A stretch of DNA of 64,000 bases from Superficieibacter sp. 1612_C1 (lineage in GTDB: Bacteria > Pseudomonadota > Gammaproteobacteria > Enterobacterales > Enterobacteriaceae): assembly GCF_015234305.1 (NCBI RefSeq), contig NZ_JADGMI010000006.1, forward strand, positions 390,261 through 454,260. Reading direction: 5' to 3'. Both the position numbers and the translations under genes were made by a program. The notes under the pieces were generated by a model, which saw only the letters and a program-made list of their open reading frames with translations, had not been told where the DNA came from and searched no databases. Of the stretch, positions 7,570 through 18,845 are shown piece by piece (position 1 is the stretch's first letter; each line of letters begins with the position of its first letter).

Positions 7570-8970
7570 TTAATCCATTAACAGACGCACACTGAACACA
7601 ATTTCCCGCCCCTGCTGTTCTGCTGACAGCTCGCCGCCGTGAGCATGAATGATCGACCTTGTAATTGATAATCCCAGCCCCGCGCCTTCCGTGTTGTAGA
7701 ACCTTGATGAGTCTGCGCGATAGAACCGGTCAAACAAACGTTCCAGATTAGCGGGAACCTGGCCGGATATCGTATTCGTAATCATCACGTTCACACAGTC
7801 ACTGTCACGCTCAAGGTGTATCGCTGTACAGGTGTTATCGGGAGAATACTTGATTGCATTGGAAAGCAGGTTACTGAAAGCACGTCGGAGCATATCGCTG
7901 TCTCCGGCAACAACGCCCTCTCCTTCAACCGTGATTGTCTTTCCTGTTTCGTCTGCCAGGGGCTCGAACAACTCACGTAATTCATTCAGTTCGGCTGCCA
8001 GATCCACATCATGTTTATCCAGCCGCAGCAGACCATGCTCTGAACGTGCCAGAAAAAGCATGTCACTGGTCATTCGTGACAACCTTTTCAGTTCTTCCAG
8101 GTTAGCGAATAAAATTTCGCGGTAATGCGAAACATCCCTTTCCTTAGCCAGTGCAAACTGCGTCTGCATCATCAGATTACTGACTGGTGTGCGCAGCTCA
8201 TGCGCGATGTCAGACGAGAAATCTGACAGTTTCCGGAATGCCCCCTCCAGGCGATCAAACATATTATTGAACTCCTGCATGGTCTCAGAGATTTCCGGCG
8301 GAGCCAGATCGGGATTTAGACGCTGATCCAGGCTGTGTACGGTCATGGAGGAAGCCAGACTGGTCATTTCCCGTAGCGGTTTCAGACCAATACGTGTGGT
8401 CAGCCAGCCCAGAAAAACAGAAATAAAGACCAGACCGATATTGAACCAGAACAGCCAGGTACTGAGTTTGTCCATAAACAGGGTGTGATACCCAGTATCC
8501 GTGGCAACCGTAATGATGACATGTTTGCTTTTACCCTGTTCCGGCGTCACGGCAACCCGCCGCGAGATACTGCGGTACACGGTGTTATTTTCTTCCGTCT
8601 GGATCATATAGTCGAGAATATCACCCGACTTATTAAGCAGGACCGCTGGAACAACAGAATTTTTGGCATAGAGTTCAACAATTTTTTCATTTTCCATGTT
8701 TTTTATAGAAATGAATAAGCCATTGTGCCCCACCATCGCATCGTTTATTTTTTCTGATAATGACTTAATATCCGTTTTGTTCCTGAACGTCTCTGTTTTA
8801 AGAAACTCTTCGGTGAGCTGAAGTTTACCTGTCAGAAAATCGCGGTCCTGATTATCGAAATAGCCATTAAGGGTGCTAATCAGGATAAAACTTGATAACC
8901 ACCATACCGTAAGCATCACCGCAGAAAAAATCAGGCTCAGGCGTGTGGTCAGGGAAATTTTGAACCTCAC
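7570..8970 (-). CDS. pcoS: Copper-sensing histidine kinase PcoS
   Basis: A 466-residue inner-membrane sensor. A first membrane segment (residues 12-34) is followed by a periplasmic sensor domain to about 170, a second membrane segment ([18 protein letters not shown]) and a HAMP linker. The H-box ([14 protein letters not shown]) carries the phospho-acceptor His; an N-box ([10 protein letters not shown]) and a G-box (GAGLGLSI) complete the ATPase domain. It overlaps pcoR by 4 bases (translational coupling). It senses periplasmic Cu and phosphorylates PcoR. Confidence 0.92.
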   Translation of the reverse strand: MRFKISLTTRLSLIFSAVMLTVWWLSSFILISTLNGYFDNQDRDFLTGKLQLTEEFLKTETFRNKTDIKSLSEKINDAMVGHNGLFISIKNMENEKIVELYAKNSVVPAVLLNKSGDILDYMIQTEENNTVYRSISRRVAVTPEQGKSKHVIITVATDTGYHTLFMDKLSTWLFWFNIGLVFISVFLGWLTTRIGLKPLREMTSLASSMTVHSLDQRLNPDLAPPEISETMQEFNNMFDRLEGAFRKLSDFSSDIAHELRTPVSNLMMQTQFALAKERDVSHYREILFANLEELKRLSRMTSDMLFLARSEHGLLRLDKHDVDLAAELNELRELFEPLADETGKTITVEGEGVVAGDSDMLRRAFSNLLSNAIKYSPDNTCTAIHLERDSDCVNVMITNTISGQVPANLERLFDRFYRADSSRFYNTEGAGLGLSITRSIIHAHGGELSAEQQGREIVFSVRLLMD

Positions 8971-9647
8971 TCTTCTCTGATCTCCAGGACATATCCGGCA
9001 CCGCGAACGGTATGGATCAGTTTTGGCTCAAAGTCATCATCAATTTTACTTCTCAGACGTCTCACGGCGACATCAATCACATTCGTATCACTGTCAAAAT
9101 TCATGTTCCAGACCAGGGACGAGATAAGACTCCTGGGTAACACTTCTCCGGTGCGTTGCAGCAGCAACTCAAGCAGAACGTATTCTTTACCGGTGAGATG
9201 GATCTTCTTCCCCGAACGGATCACGGTCCGGCGCACCATATCAACGGTCATATCGGCGATGGTGCAGACTGTTGCGGCCTGCGAGCGTGCCCGGCGCAGT
9301 AGGGTTCTTACACGTGCAACCAGCTCCGTAAAATCAAAGGGCTTAATCAGGTAGTCATCTGCGCCAAGCTCCAGTCCTTTCACTTTGTCCCGCACGTTGT
9401 CCTTTGCGGTTAAAAACAGGACCGGTTCTTCGTGCCCGGACTCCCTCAGTGCGCTGATGATTTGCCACCCGTCGAGGAAAGGCAGCATCACGTCCAGTAT
9501 TATCAAATCATACTGTCCCTTCGACGCGGCCCCGAGACCATCGCGGCCATTATTAAAGAGATCGGCCTGATAGCCTTCCTCAACCAGTCCCTGCTGCAGG
9601 TAACGACCTGTTTTTTGTTCGTCTTCAACGATTAAAATACGCTGCAT
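8967..9647 (-). CDS. pcoR: Copper response regulator PcoR
   Basis: A 226-residue OmpR-family regulator. The receiver domain starts [14 protein letters not shown], with the phospho-acceptor Asp in [10 protein letters not shown] and the conserved Lys in LIKPFDF. The winged-helix DNA-binding domain begins near residue 125. The ATG at 9647 is preferred over an upstream TTG because it gives the standard family N-terminus. It activates the pco genes, probably at the inverted repeats before pcoA and pcoE. Confidence 0.92.
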   Translation of the reverse strand: MQRILIVEDEQKTGRYLQQGLVEEGYQADLFNNGRDGLGAASKGQYDLIILDVMLPFLDGWQIISALRESGHEEPVLFLTAKDNVRDKVKGLELGADDYLIKPFDFTELVARVRTLLRRARSQAATVCTIADMTVDMVRRTVIRSGKKIHLTGKEYVLLELLLQRTGEVLPRSLISSLVWNMNFDSDTNVIDVAVRRLRSKIDDDFEPKLIHTVRGAGYVLEIREE

Positions 9648-9701
9648 GGTCAACTCGCTGATATGAAAGTAAAAATCTCACGCATGAGCTTTGGCTGTCC
9701 C

Positions 9702-10631
9702 CTAGCTGACCTGAGACGGAGCAAGCATTCCGAGCCACGCTACGGCGCCCAGAATGATAATCGCAACAACGAATTCTGTCAGGATGCTGTTTCGCATCAG
9801 GGCAACGCTGCGATCATAATTCCCTTCCCTGACCATAACTTCAAGCCGGGGACCCAGGTGAAACCGGTTTGCTGCAGCCAGAAGAAGCATCAGAACAAAC
9901 AGAGCCGTCTTGGCAAGCAATATCCTCCCCCAGGAACTGTTGAATAAGGGAGTTAAGTTACCCTCAGCAATATACAGATAGTTGACCAGCGCACTCAGGA
10001 TCAGGGCTACAACAATCACCGTTCCTGCCGTGGCAAATTTTGCCAGGGAGTCAGATATCACAATGACGCTCTGTGCATTATGCTCGTTTCTGCGCATCAG
10101 CAGGATAGCAAATGCAACCAGAGCACCTGTCCAGGCACCTGCAGCGCCGAGATGGGTCAGATCGCTCAGTAAATGGAGATAGTAATGCAGACCGTCATGC
10201 ATAACGGCGTGTCCTCCCCAGGCAAGTGTAGCCAGCGCCACGCCCCCACTCATCGTCATCAGCAGGCAGGACAATACTCTCTTATTAGTGTAAAGGAACA
10301 AAGCACCGAGTGTGGTAAACAGGGCACAGAGCCTGACAATCCAGCTAATACCCACATCAGTTTCTTCTATCACCATCTCGATAACATGGATGGATAATTC
10401 TCTGAGGTCAGTTACTCCACTCATGGCATTAGATACCAGGAGCATATTAATGCCAGTAAGAATGATGCCTGTAACAACAGCAAAGGTTATAAACGACCTG
10501 AAATTAGTCAGGTTATAGGTTTCATGTCTGACACCGCTTATTCCATATATCTGAAAAAATGGCAATCCAAATATTACCATCAAATCCAGATAAAGAAGAA
10601 AACGAATAACAATCATAATCAGGTCGTTCAT
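9702..10631 (-). CDS. pcoD: Inner-membrane copper transport protein PcoD
   Basis: A 309-residue polytopic protein with about eight hydrophobic segments, of the CopD/PcoD family. It follows pcoC after 4 bases, as in known pco operons, where PcoC and PcoD work together in copper uptake across the inner membrane, probably to supply PcoA. Conserved His residues occur in the middle ([18 protein letters not shown]). Confidence 0.9.
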
Positions 10632-10635
10632 AATA

Positions 10636-11016
10636 TTACTTCACTGTAAAGGTGTAATTACCGGTAATAGGGTGCGTATCTGAAGAAACCGCGCGCCAGT
10701 CAACACGATAAGTGCCAGCGGGTAAAGGCTCTCGCGGAATAATGACCATCGATTTAGGGTCAGCGCCTGGCGCCACTTTTGCCGCGACCGGCATCGGAGA
10801 ATGTGATGACATGCCTTTCATACCCGTCATCGTTAATTTTGCACCTGAGAATTTCACGGTCAGATTTTCCGAGAAATTAAGCTGAATCTTTTCCGGGGCC
10901 GCTACGGCTGAATCAGCCTGTGGCACAGAGCTTTTTAATTCCGGATGGGCCATAGCAGAGAAAGCAACGCCCATAACGAGGCCACCTGTAAGAATGGCTT
11001 TATTTAAAATCGACAT
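10636..11016 (-). CDS. pcoC: Periplasmic copper chaperone PcoC
   Basis: 126 residues with the signal peptide [20 protein letters not shown]. The mature protein begins AHPELKSS, so the N-terminal region supplies the Cu(II) His ligand. A Met-rich loop ([14 protein letters not shown]) binds Cu(I), and the C-terminal strand [12 protein letters not shown] is typical. Length and motifs match the CopC/PcoC cupredoxin-like family. It probably hands copper to PcoA or PcoD. Confidence 0.92.
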
Positions 11017-11055
11017 TTTATTTACCTGTTTAGTTGAGTGTTTTATATCAGTGCG

Positions 11056-11946
11056 TTAAAACCAGATTCTGGCTCCCGCCAGGAATACTACCTGATGGTC
11101 TTTCTCACCTTCTCTTTTCGCCATATCGGATGTTTTCCCGTAAAGTTGATTCCAGGAAACGCCTATATAGGGTGCAAACTCACGGCGTATTTCATAGCGC
11201 AGCCGGAGCCCCAGCTCTGTGTCAGTCAGTCCCCTGCCGCGACCCCGCGATTCATCATCCTGACTGTAGAAATTCACCTCATAGGATGGCTGGAGTATGA
11301 GCCGGTTAGTCAGTAAAACGTCGTATTCTCCTCCCAGACGAAGGGCTGCTTTTCCGCCATTACTGACAAAACCCGAAATTTCAGACTCAAAATTATAGAG
11401 TGCCAGCCCCTGAAAACCGACAGCAGCCCAGGTCCGGGCAGAAGCAGGTCTGAAATCCTGCCTGACACCCGCAACCAAATCCCACCATGGGCCAACCGCA
11501 TGTCCCCAGAGTAACTGCGCTTCAGCCGCCTCCGTTTCCCCATTGCTTCGTTCACCTTCACTCTTTAGCCAAATCCGATCTGTGTCGCCTCCAATCCAGC
11601 TGTTAACACTCCAGCTGAAATTGTTGGTGTTATCCGACCGTTGCCATTCCAGTTGATCCAGCAGAACCAGATAATTAATCGCACTGTCGTGAATCGCATG
11701 CCCCTGTAAATTGCCGAATGCAGCCTTCCGGTCGGCATCGGTAACAGGCGGAATTGGCGTTCTGCTCTCAGTTACAATGGGCTCCATTGACGTCATCTCA
11801 GTGAAATTCTCATCTGCTGGCATCTGCATGGCAGACATGTCGTGCCCGGCGTGGGGATCTGCAGAGACGGAGCCCGCCGCAATAGAAAGCTGTGAGGTAA
11901 ACAAACCGGCGACCAGAACAGGTATGGCCTTCAAATTTCTCTTCAT
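11056..11946 (-). CDS. pcoB: Outer-membrane copper resistance protein PcoB
   Basis: 296 residues with a signal peptide ([20 protein letters not shown]), a short Met/His-rich segment ([20 protein letters not shown]) and a C-terminal beta-barrel domain ending in an aromatic residue (IWF). The ATG at 11946 is chosen from three nearby ATGs because it lies 9 bases after GGAGG and gives the standard length. The pcoA stop falls between the candidate starts, so translation is coupled. Confidence 0.9.
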   Translation of the reverse strand: MKRNLKAIPVLVAGLFTSQLSIAAGSVSADPHAGHDMSAMQMPADENFTEMTSMEPIVTESRTPIPPVTDADRKAAFGNLQGHAIHDSAINYLVLLDQLEWQRSDNTNNFSWSVNSWIGGDTDRIWLKSEGERSNGETEAAEAQLLWGHAVGPWWDLVAGVRQDFRPASARTWAAVGFQGLALYNFESEISGFVSNGGKAALRLGGEYDVLLTNRLILQPSYEVNFYSQDDESRGRGRGLTDTELGLRLRYEIRREFAPYIGVSWNQLYGKTSDMAKREGEKDHQVVFLAGARIWF

Positions 11947-11951
11947 TCGCA

Positions 11952-13769
11952 TCATTCCTCCACCCGGACTTCACGAAACATTCCCATTTCCATGTGATAG
12001 AGCAAATGGCAGTGATACGCCCAGCGGCCAAGCGCATCTGCTGTCACTCTGTAACTGCGTTTTGTACCAGGGGGAACATCTATTGTGTGTTTACGAACCA
12101 TGAAATTACCGTTTTCATCTTCCAGATCGCTCCACATACCATGCAGGTGAATGGGGTGAGTCATCATGGTATCGTTGATCAGCGTGATCCTGAGCCGCTC
12201 ACCGTATTTCAGCAGCACCGGTGCGGCATCTGAAAACTTGATTCCGTTAAATGACCAGGCAAACTTTTCCATGTGGCCGGTTAAATGCAGTTCTATGGTA
12301 CGGCCAGGTTCACGTCCGTCAGGATCCTCAAAGCGGCTTTTCAAATCCGCGTACGTGAGAACCTTTCTTCCGTTATTTCGAAGACCAATACCCGGATCAT
12401 TTAATTTCGGAGAGACGCTCATCGCCTGCATATCAACCAGTGGGTTATCCGTTTCTGACGCAGGATGACTTTGCATACCCGGCATTCCGGCCATCCGGGA
12501 ATGATCCATACCGGCCATGCTGCTGTGATCCATGGGCGCGGAGGATGTCCCGCTATCCGGAAGGTCAGCACCGTCCATAGACATCATCTCTCCGCTGTTA
12601 TCCATGCCTCCCATCTGGCTGTGGTCCATTCCTGCCATATCATGTCCCATTCCCCCCATACCCATGTCTTCCATGGTCAACAGAGGACGGGGATCGAGGG
12701 GGGGAACGGCAGCACTTAACCCCTCTCTCGTGGCCAGTGTCCCTCGAGCGTAACCGGTCCTGTCCATGGATTGTGCGAAGATGGTATAGGCCTCACCCTG
12801 AGGCTCCACAATGACATCATAGGTTTCGGCAACGGCAATCCTGAATTCGTCAACGGTAACCGGGTTTACATACTGGCCATCTGCAGCCACGACCGTCATT
12901 TTCAGCCCGGGGATACGGATATCGAAATAGGTCATTGCCGAGCCGTTGATAAACCGTAAGCGTATCTTTTCACCGGGACGGAACAGTCCGGTCCAGTTTT
13001 TCAGCGGGGCCTGCCCGTTCATGAGATAGGTGTAGGTGTAGCCACTGACATCCGCGAGGTCAGTCGGATTCATTTTCATTTCAGCCCACATTTTCCGATC
13101 GGCAATGGTGGCTGACAGCCCCCTGGTATTCACGTCGCGGAAAAAAGAGCCAACGGTTGGTTTATTGAAATTGTAGTAATCCGACTGTTTTTTTAATTTT
13201 TTCAGCAGGCTGTGAGGATTTTCATCGGTCCAGTCAGACAACATGACCACATGCTCACGATCGTAAGCAAACGGTTCTGGCTCCCTGGCATCGATGATAA
13301 TGGCACCGTATACCCCCTCCTGTTCCTGCAGACCGGAATGGCTGTGGTACCAGTAAGTCCCGTTCTGCTTAACCTTAAAGGTGTAAACGTAGGTATCATC
13401 AGGCTCTATGCCCATAAAACTCAGCCCCGGAACACCATCCATATTGGCCGGAAGAATAATGCCGTGCCAGTGAATGGACGTCTGTTCATTAAGACGGTTT
13501 TTGACCTTCAGGGTAATGGTGTCACCTTCTTTCCAGCGAAGAACGGGCCCCGGCAGGCCTCCATTGATTGTTTTGGCCTGACGCTCACTGCCCGTGATAT
13601 TGACGGCCGTTTCACCAATGGTCAGGTCAAACTGAGTACCCTGCAGGGATGCGGCAACTGGCAGGCTCAGACTGGAACGCGCATTGAAACTCCATACGCC
13701 AAGACTTCCGGCTACGCCAGAGAGGGTTAACCCCTTCAGGAAAGTTCGTCGAGACGTTTTCAACAGCAT
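11952..13769 (-). CDS. pcoA: Periplasmic multicopper oxidase PcoA
   Basis: 605 residues. A twin-arginine signal (TSRRTFLKG) shows export by the Tat system as a folded, copper-loaded enzyme. Copper ligand motifs are HWHG near residue 100, HSHSG near 140, and HPIHLHG and [12 protein letters not shown] near the C-terminus. A central stretch (about 370-430) has repeats of the form MDHS-MAGM, probable Cu(I) binding sites. The enzyme oxidises Cu(I) to the less toxic Cu(II). The second ATG (13769) is chosen because AGGG lies 7 bases before it. It is first in the pcoABCDRS operon. Confidence 0.93.
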   Translation of the reverse strand: MLLKTSRRTFLKGLTLSGVAGSLGVWSFNARSSLSLPVAASLQGTQFDLTIGETAVNITGSERQAKTINGGLPGPVLRWKEGDTITLKVKNRLNEQTSIHWHGIILPANMDGVPGLSFMGIEPDDTYVYTFKVKQNGTYWYHSHSGLQEQEGVYGAIIIDAREPEPFAYDREHVVMLSDWTDENPHSLLKKLKKQSDYYNFNKPTVGSFFRDVNTRGLSATIADRKMWAEMKMNPTDLADVSGYTYTYLMNGQAPLKNWTGLFRPGEKIRLRFINGSAMTYFDIRIPGLKMTVVAADGQYVNPVTVDEFRIAVAETYDVIVEPQGEAYTIFAQSMDRTGYARGTLATREGLSAAVPPLDPRPLLTMEDMGMGGMGHDMAGMDHSQMGGMDNSGEMMSMDGADLPDSGTSSAPMDHSSMAGMDHSRMAGMPGMQSHPASETDNPLVDMQAMSVSPKLNDPGIGLRNNGRKVLTYADLKSRFEDPDGREPGRTIELHLTGHMEKFAWSFNGIKFSDAAPVLLKYGERLRITLINDTMMTHPIHLHGMWSDLEDENGNFMVRKHTIDVPPGTKRSYRVTADALGRWAYHCHLLYHMEMGMFREVRVEE

Positions 13770-13884
13770 GCGCATTCCCTTATTTAAAGTATGGTTACTG
13801 ACAGAATTCGAGAACCGATTTAAATTAAATTACTGGTTCATCCACTACAATGAAATGAATCTAGCACACCTTAAGAAACAAATT

Positions 13885-13902
13885 CATTACAATCGTGTAA
13901 TG
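13885..13902. promoter_or_regulatory. Candidate PcoR operator between pcoA and the pcoE-like gene
   Basis: A perfect inverted repeat CATTACA-ATCG-TGTAATG in the divergent promoter region. It has the same 7-4-7 geometry as the sil boxes but different half-sites, as expected for a pco-specific box. It could serve both directions. Confidence 0.65.
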
Positions 13903-14002
13903 TACATAGCTGTATTACATTTACGTCATCTTCCCCACAGGTTGATTATTTTTATATATGATCATAAGGACATCTTTTATGTACCTCAGAAGGTAATTAC
14001 AC

Positions 14003-14452
14003 ATGAATATATTAATCACGACCACTGCGTTTACAGCTTTATTTTGTGGGGCAGCTTTTGCTCAGTCCAGTGATATTGCCCATGAAGCACATCGATTTGT
14101 TAATAATGCCTCAGCCGTCAGTCATGTGAATTCCTCGACGCATGAAAACTTACCGGACAGGGTTAATAAAAACAACACGCCCTCATTCTCTGAAATGAAT
14201 GAACATGAAAGGGCCATTGTTGCTCATTCATTTATGAACAACAGCGCGTCCTATGCGCATCAGAAAATGATTGAGGAACATAAAAAAATGCTGTCCGGCA
14301 GTGATGCAAATTCAAAGACCTCGTCTTCTTCTTTTAACGAACTGAATGCCGGAGAAAAAGCCGCTCTCGTGCATGAGCAGGTCAATAATGCCGGTGCGGA
14401 AGCACATCAGACGCAGGCAAGAAAGCTTCGCGGGCTGTATTCGACCAGGTAA
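14003..14452 (+). CDS. PcoE/SilE-like periplasmic metal-binding protein
   Basis: 149 residues, with the signal peptide MNILITTTAFTALFCGAAFA. The mature protein contains PcoE/SilE-type repeats (EMNEHERAIVAHSFMNN and ELNAGEKAALVHEQVNN) and is rich in His, Asn and Met. Divergent from pcoA, it matches the extra PcoE copy found upstream of pcoA in combined copper/silver islands. It is likely a copper/silver sponge under PcoR control through the box at 13885. Confidence 0.8.
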   Translation: MNILITTTAFTALFCGAAFAQSSDIAHEAHRFVNNASAVSHVNSSTHENLPDRVNKNNTPSFSEMNEHERAIVAHSFMNNSASYAHQKMIEEHKKMLSGSDANSKTSSSSFNELNAGEKAALVHEQVNNAGAEAHQTQARKLRGLYSTR

Positions 14453-14561
14453 CTGCAGGCGGGTTAGTGCTTAGCGTCAGGTGCGCAGCAGGGCTTTACT
14501 GACGGGTTACGTAGCAGGACATGAGCCCCATATTGCTCTGCCGTAACCTGTTTCAGTCCCG

Positions 14562-14648
14562 TTAATCATCACCGTCGGGCTGGTCATACAGTTCCCAGAG
14601 CTTCAGGAGCAAACGGGAAACAAGATATGTTACAAAAATGACGACCAT
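14562..14648 (-). CDS. Candidate 28-residue membrane microprotein
   Basis: In the otherwise empty gap between the pcoE-like gene and the peptidase, the minus strand encodes MVVIFVTYLVSRLLLKLWE followed by an acidic tail ending DGDD. GGAG lies 8 bases before the ATG. About 18 hydrophobic residues could span the membrane once. I do not recognise it, and the call rests on the RBS and composition only. The rest of the 14453-14740 gap shows nothing else. Confidence 0.35.
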   Translation of the reverse strand: MVVIFVTYLVSRLLLKLWELYDQPDGDD

Positions 14649-14740
14649 CAACGGTGCTCCCGATTAACTGACAGATGACACGCCTCCTGAAAACCCCTAG
14701 CATACGCCGCAGTGTTCATGCTAACGGCGAATTCCAGTAA

Positions 14741-15478
14741 ATGTATTCTACCGATGTCGTAAAAGAAAATGCCTACCTTTCAGCCACCCGCTCGGGGCTG
14801 GAATCGAACGAGATCGCTACTCTTCAGCGCTCCTTGCCTTCCCGGTTTAATCTGCGGCATTTGAAAAAAAATGAATCATTAAAACTCGTACTGCAAAAGA
14901 AAGCGGGAAAATCACGTGTCGTGGCCTATAAATTTACGTCCGGTTCATTTAATTACACGGCGTATCGTATATCAGATAAAAAGTTCTATAACCTTTCCGA
15001 TACTTCCGGGAAGGGCAGTCTCGATTATCCGTTACCGGCCACAGCAAGACTCAGTTCGCCTTTCAATCCTGCAAGACTTAACCCGGTATCGGGAAAAGTG
15101 AGTCCCCATAATGGCATTGATTATTCCATGCCCATGAACACGAAAATAGTCAGCGTCATCGACGGAAAAATCACCCGGGCCGAATACAACAGTACCATGG
15201 GATATTTTGTTGAAGTAACGGGAAAAGCCGGTGTTAAAACTCGCTATCTCCACCTCAATAAAATACTCGTTACTAAAGGGGCCAGGGTTACCCGGGGAGA
15301 CGCTATTGCCTTATCCGGTAACAGCGGACGTTCATCCGGTCCTCATCTGCATTACGAGCTGGTCATCAATAACAATCCTGTTAACTCACTGGCGTTCCGG
15401 GCAGCGGCACCCGCTGATAACAAACTTGAACAGCATGCCTTTGCGCATGCCAGAGACTACGAACGATACCTGGACTGA
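14741..15478 (+). CDS. M23-family (LytM-type) metallopeptidase of the pco/sil island
   Basis: 245 residues. The C-terminal LytM domain shows the zinc-binding motifs HNGIDYSMP (H-x3-D) near residue 124 and HLHYEL near 205, so a Zn-dependent endopeptidase acting on peptidoglycan is expected. There is no signal peptide, no good ribosome binding site, and the N-terminal part is shorter than in MepM-type enzymes, so the copy may be 5'-truncated. A peptidase gene at this place (sometimes called pcoG) is a known companion of pco/sil islands. Its role in metal resistance is unclear. Confidence 0.7.
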   Translation: MYSTDVVKENAYLSATRSGLESNEIATLQRSLPSRFNLRHLKKNESLKLVLQKKAGKSRVVAYKFTSGSFNYTAYRISDKKFYNLSDTSGKGSLDYPLPATARLSSPFNPARLNPVSGKVSPHNGIDYSMPMNTKIVSVIDGKITRAEYNSTMGYFVEVTGKAGVKTRYLHLNKILVTKGARVTRGDAIALSGNSGRSSGPHLHYELVINNNPVNSLAFRAAAPADNKLEQHAFAHARDYERYLD

Positions 15479-15480
15479 TA

Positions 15481-15503
15481 ACGGGGCCGCGACGCGGCCC
15501 CGT
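15481..15503 (+). terminator. GC-rich hairpin after the peptidase gene
   Basis: ACGGGGCCGC-GAC-GCGGCCCCGT follows the stop codon directly. The next T-run is 14 bases away, so it is a strong hairpin but an imperfect intrinsic terminator. Confidence 0.55.
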
Positions 15504-15511
15504 CTGCCGGA

Positions 15512-15709
15512 TTAATTTTTTTTATCGTTTTCACTTCCTTGATGTTGATGATCTCCATGCCCTCCGTGGCCGTGGAAAAGATGCATTAGCGGGCAGACCA
15601 GCAATAACAGATATGGCCAGTAACCTGCCACATGTGACCAGTGTTCGCGCAGGAGGGCAAATGCCGCGATCGCGGCGACAGCAATAAGCGCATAGGTGGT
15701 ACTTTTCAT
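15512..15709 (-). CDS. DUF2933 small membrane protein
   Basis: 65 residues with a hydrophobic N-terminal segment (STTYALIAVAAIAAFALL), a second segment (YWPYLLLLVCPLMHLF) and a His/Gly-rich tail (HGHGGHGDHQHQ). It matches the DUF2933 type, often found beside copper/silver ATPases. It follows silP on the same strand and is likely co-transcribed. Metal binding by the His tail is inferred. Confidence 0.7.
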   Translation of the reverse strand: MKSTTYALIAVAAIAAFALLREHWSHVAGYWPYLLLLVCPLMHLFHGHGGHGDHQHQGSENDKKN

Positions 15710-15749
15710 ACTGGACTCCTTCTGTTCGTAACAGCCCCTTCACTCAGTG

Positions 15750-18191
15750 TTATTTCCCGAGCCTGACACTTTTCAGACGCAACGCATTCACAATGACGCT
15801 GACGGAGGAAAGAGCCATGGCCGCCGCCGCAATAACTGGCGACAGCAGTATTCCATACACAGGATAAAGCAGACCTGCAGCCACAGGCACGCCAAGTGCG
15901 TTGTAGATAAATGCAAAAAACAGATTCTGTCGGATATTTTTCATGGTGATTTCTGACAGATGACGGGCCCTGTTCAGTATCATCAAGTCGCCTTTGAGAA
16001 GGGTGACTCCGGCACTTTCAATTGCCACATCTGTACCCGTTCCCATGGCTATACCCACGTCAGCCGCTGCCAGCGCCGGGGCATCATTCACACCGTCTCC
16101 GGCCATCGCAACCACATGGCCAGACGCTTTCAGTCGGGTTATCACTGCTTTTTTGCCATCCGGCAGAATCCCGGCTTCAACCTCATCTATTCCCAGTTTC
16201 CGTGCGACTGCTTCAGCGGTAAGCTGGTTATCCCCGGTGAGCATAACGATGCGGATCCCCGCCTGACGCAAAGCTTTAAGCGCATCCGGCGTGGTTGCTT
16301 TCACGGGATCCGAGATAGCTATCAGGCCTGCAAGGTGCCCGTCTGTGGCCACATAGATAACGGTAGCGCCTTCCATCCGCAACGTATCCGCAACGGCCTT
16401 TTGATTATCAATAACGATACTGTTTTCCTGCATAGCCAGTTCATTACCAATAACAACCCGTTGACCTTCGACATCGCCTGAGACACCTTTACCCGACGGC
16501 GCATTGAAATGAGTGACTGCGGGTATTGCGATCCCCTTTTCCTGTGCTGCTTTAACTACTGCCATACCCAGCGGATGCTGCGAGCCTTTTTCCACTGCGG
16601 CCGTTACACGCAAAAGAGATGTTTCCCCACCCGGATTGAGACTGATAATCCCTGTCACCGTCGGCGAACCTTCCGTGAGCGTGCCTGTTTTGTCGACAAC
16701 CAGCGTGTCCACTTTTTCAAGACGCTCAAGGGCTTCGGCATTCTTGATTAACACCCCGGCCTGGGCTCCTTTGCCCACCCCCACCATTATCGACATCGGC
16801 GTGGCCAGCCCCAGCGCGCAGGGACAGGCAATAATCAGGACCGACACAGCCGCAATGAGACCGTGCGCCATCCTGGGCTCGGGCCCCCAGACAGACCAGA
16901 TCATGAAAGCAACAACCGCGATAAGTATCACCAGAGGAACAAACCAGCCTGAAACGCTGTCAGCCATTCTCTGGATGGGGGCCCGCGAACGCTGTGCATC
17001 AGCGACCATCTGAACAATTCGTGAGAGCATCGTTTCATCACCGACTTTCTCTGCACGGATGATAAGACTACCTGTCTGATTAATGGTCCCCCCGATGACA
17101 GGGTCACCCTCCGTTTTGGTAACAGGCATAGATTCCCCGGTCACCATCGATTCATCAACGGTTGTTTTGCCTTCGACCACGATACCGTCGACCGGAATAC
17201 TCTCTCCAGGTCTGATGCGGAGCTTATCGCCAGGCAGGACATCTTCCGCATTAATATCCGTTTCATGACCGTCTTGATCCAGCCGCCTGGCGGTTTTGGG
17301 GGCAAGGTTAAGAAGCGCAGTAATGGCACCTGAGGTTTGTTCCCTTGCCCGCAATTCAAGGACCTGTCCCAGCAGAACAAGCACCGTAATAACAGCTGCG
17401 GCTTCAAAATAAATGGCCACCAGGCCATCCATGTTTCTGAACGATGCAGGAAACCAGGAGGGGAAGACGGTTGCAATGACGCTGTAAACCCAGGCTACGC
17501 CGGTCCCCATTGCAACAAGGGTAAACATATTCAGGGAGCGGTTACGTAACGACATTCCGGCCCGGGCGAAGAATGGCCAGCCACACCACAAAACGACAGG
17601 AGAGGCCAGAAGTAACTGCAGCCATGTGTTGTACTGTGGCGGTACTGTATTCCTCAAAGCGGGAAACAGATGAGAACCCATTTCGAGTATCAGAACCGGA
17701 AACGCCAGCAACAACCCCAGCCAGAAGCGTCTTGTCATGTCGCGAAGTTCATCACTCGTCCCCGTGGATGCCGTAGCTACGAGCGGCTCCAGTGCCATTC
17801 CACAGACAGGACAGCTTCCGGGACCACTACGGCGTATCTCCGGATGCATCGGACATGTCCACACACCTTCAGAAATCTCTTTCTCCGCCTGGCGGTGAGA
17901 CTGTTTTATCTTATCAGGGCTGACTTCATGGTGGTCGTGGTGATGGTGATGTTCACTGGCATCTTCGGTAAAATAATGATCGGGATGGGCTTTAAATTTG
18001 CTCTCACAGCTGGCGGAGCAGAAATAAAGCTGATGGTCCTGGTATCGAATGCTGCTGTGCGCCTTGTCAGGCAGGATGACCATCCCGCACACGGGATCTC
18101 TCACCTTATGCAATGCGTGACTCTCGTCCGGGGATGATGTCTGCTCAGAAGCAGTCTGGTTGTTATGTTCCACTGCATTGTCATTTTTCAC
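15750..18191 (-). CDS. silP: Silver/copper-exporting P-type ATPase SilP
   Basis: A P1B ATPase of about 813 residues that pumps monovalent Ag/Cu from the cytoplasm. N-terminal parts: a YHS-like domain (VRDPVCGMV and a C-x3-C pair), a His cluster (HHHHHDHHE) and a CPMHP...CPVCGM metal-binding segment. The core shows CPC in [20 protein letters not shown] (phosphorylation site) and [10 protein letters not shown]. The GTG at 18191 is chosen because AAGGAG stands 5 bases before it; the next in-frame ATG upstream (18221) has no such site. Confidence 0.92.
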   Translation of the reverse strand: MKNDNAVEHNNQTASEQTSSPDESHALHKVRDPVCGMVILPDKAHSSIRYQDHQLYFCSASCESKFKAHPDHYFTEDASEHHHHHDHHEVSPDKIKQSHRQAEKEISEGVWTCPMHPEIRRSGPGSCPVCGMALEPLVATASTGTSDELRDMTRRFWLGLLLAFPVLILEMGSHLFPALRNTVPPQYNTWLQLLLASPVVLWCGWPFFARAGMSLRNRSLNMFTLVAMGTGVAWVYSVIATVFPSWFPASFRNMDGLVAIYFEAAAVITVLVLLGQVLELRAREQTSGAITALLNLAPKTARRLDQDGHETDINAEDVLPGDKLRIRPGESIPVDGIVVEGKTTVDESMVTGESMPVTKTEGDPVIGGTINQTGSLIIRAEKVGDETMLSRIVQMVADAQRSRAPIQRMADSVSGWFVPLVILIAVVAFMIWSVWGPEPRMAHGLIAAVSVLIIACPCALGLATPMSIMVGVGKGAQAGVLIKNAEALERLEKVDTLVVDKTGTLTEGSPTVTGIISLNPGGETSLLRVTAAVEKGSQHPLGMAVVKAAQEKGIAIPAVTHFNAPSGKGVSGDVEGQRVVIGNELAMQENSIVIDNQKAVADTLRMEGATVIYVATDGHLAGLIAISDPVKATTPDALKALRQAGIRIVMLTGDNQLTAEAVARKLGIDEVEAGILPDGKKAVITRLKASGHVVAMAGDGVNDAPALAAADVGIAMGTGTDVAIESAGVTLLKGDLMILNRARHLSEITMKNIRQNLFFAFIYNALGVPVAAGLLYPVYGILLSPVIAAAAMALSSVSVIVNALRLKSVRLGK

Positions 18192-18318
18192 AGTAACTCT
18201 CCTTATGCATATCTGAAGCATTTTCTGTCTTCAGGATATGTCATGGATGCGATTACCACGAATGCCGCCGGCATAAGAGTGCCTGCTGCCGGCGTCCCGT
18301 TATCAGCCGTTCCGCTGA

Positions 18319-18759
18319 CTATTCGATTCGCTGGAAGACTTTTTTACTGCCCTCCGGTGAGAATGCGATAACATCGTAAGCCTCTTTTCGGGCCCCCATC
18401 TCCATTCCCGGACTTCCTGCTGGCATACCGGGGGTGGCGAGACCGTATATACCCGAACCAGACTGCATGGCCTTATGTATCGTTGCCGCAGGCACATGGC
18501 CTTCAATGATCAAATTACCTACAACCGCGGTATGACAACTTCGTAGTCCAGCAGGAACAGCATGCTTTTCTTTCAGGGCTGACAGCGCCTGATCATTCAT
18601 GACGTGAGTTCGCACTTCGAACCCGTCTTTTTCCATCGCTTTGCCCCACAGGGAACAACAGCCACAGTTTTCAGATTTGTACATATCAATGACTTTTTCA
18701 CTCGCCATTGCAGGCAGTGACAGGCCGAGAGCCAGGGCCATTAGAACCACTTTTTTCAT
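18319..18759 (-). CDS. DUF411 periplasmic metal-binding protein (SilG/CopG-like)
   Basis: 146 residues with a signal peptide (MKKVVLMALALGLSLPAMA). Just after it, CGCC (in SENCGCCSLW) gives three cysteines for a soft metal, and a Met-rich stretch (GMPAGSPGMEMG) follows. DUF411 proteins at this place between silA and silP are known in sil operons. The ATG at 18759 is chosen since GAGG lies 6 bases upstream. Confidence 0.8.
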   Translation of the reverse strand: MKKVVLMALALGLSLPAMASEKVIDMYKSENCGCCSLWGKAMEKDGFEVRTHVMNDQALSALKEKHAVPAGLRSCHTAVVGNLIIEGHVPAATIHKAMQSGSGIYGLATPGMPAGSPGMEMGARKEAYDVIAFSPEGSKKVFQRIE

Positions 18760-18845
18760 ACTCACCTCTGTATATTATCGATATAAACCCTGACGTCAGG
18801 GTGAATCAGTGCAGAAGGACGCCCACTGGGGGCGCCCTTTCAGGG

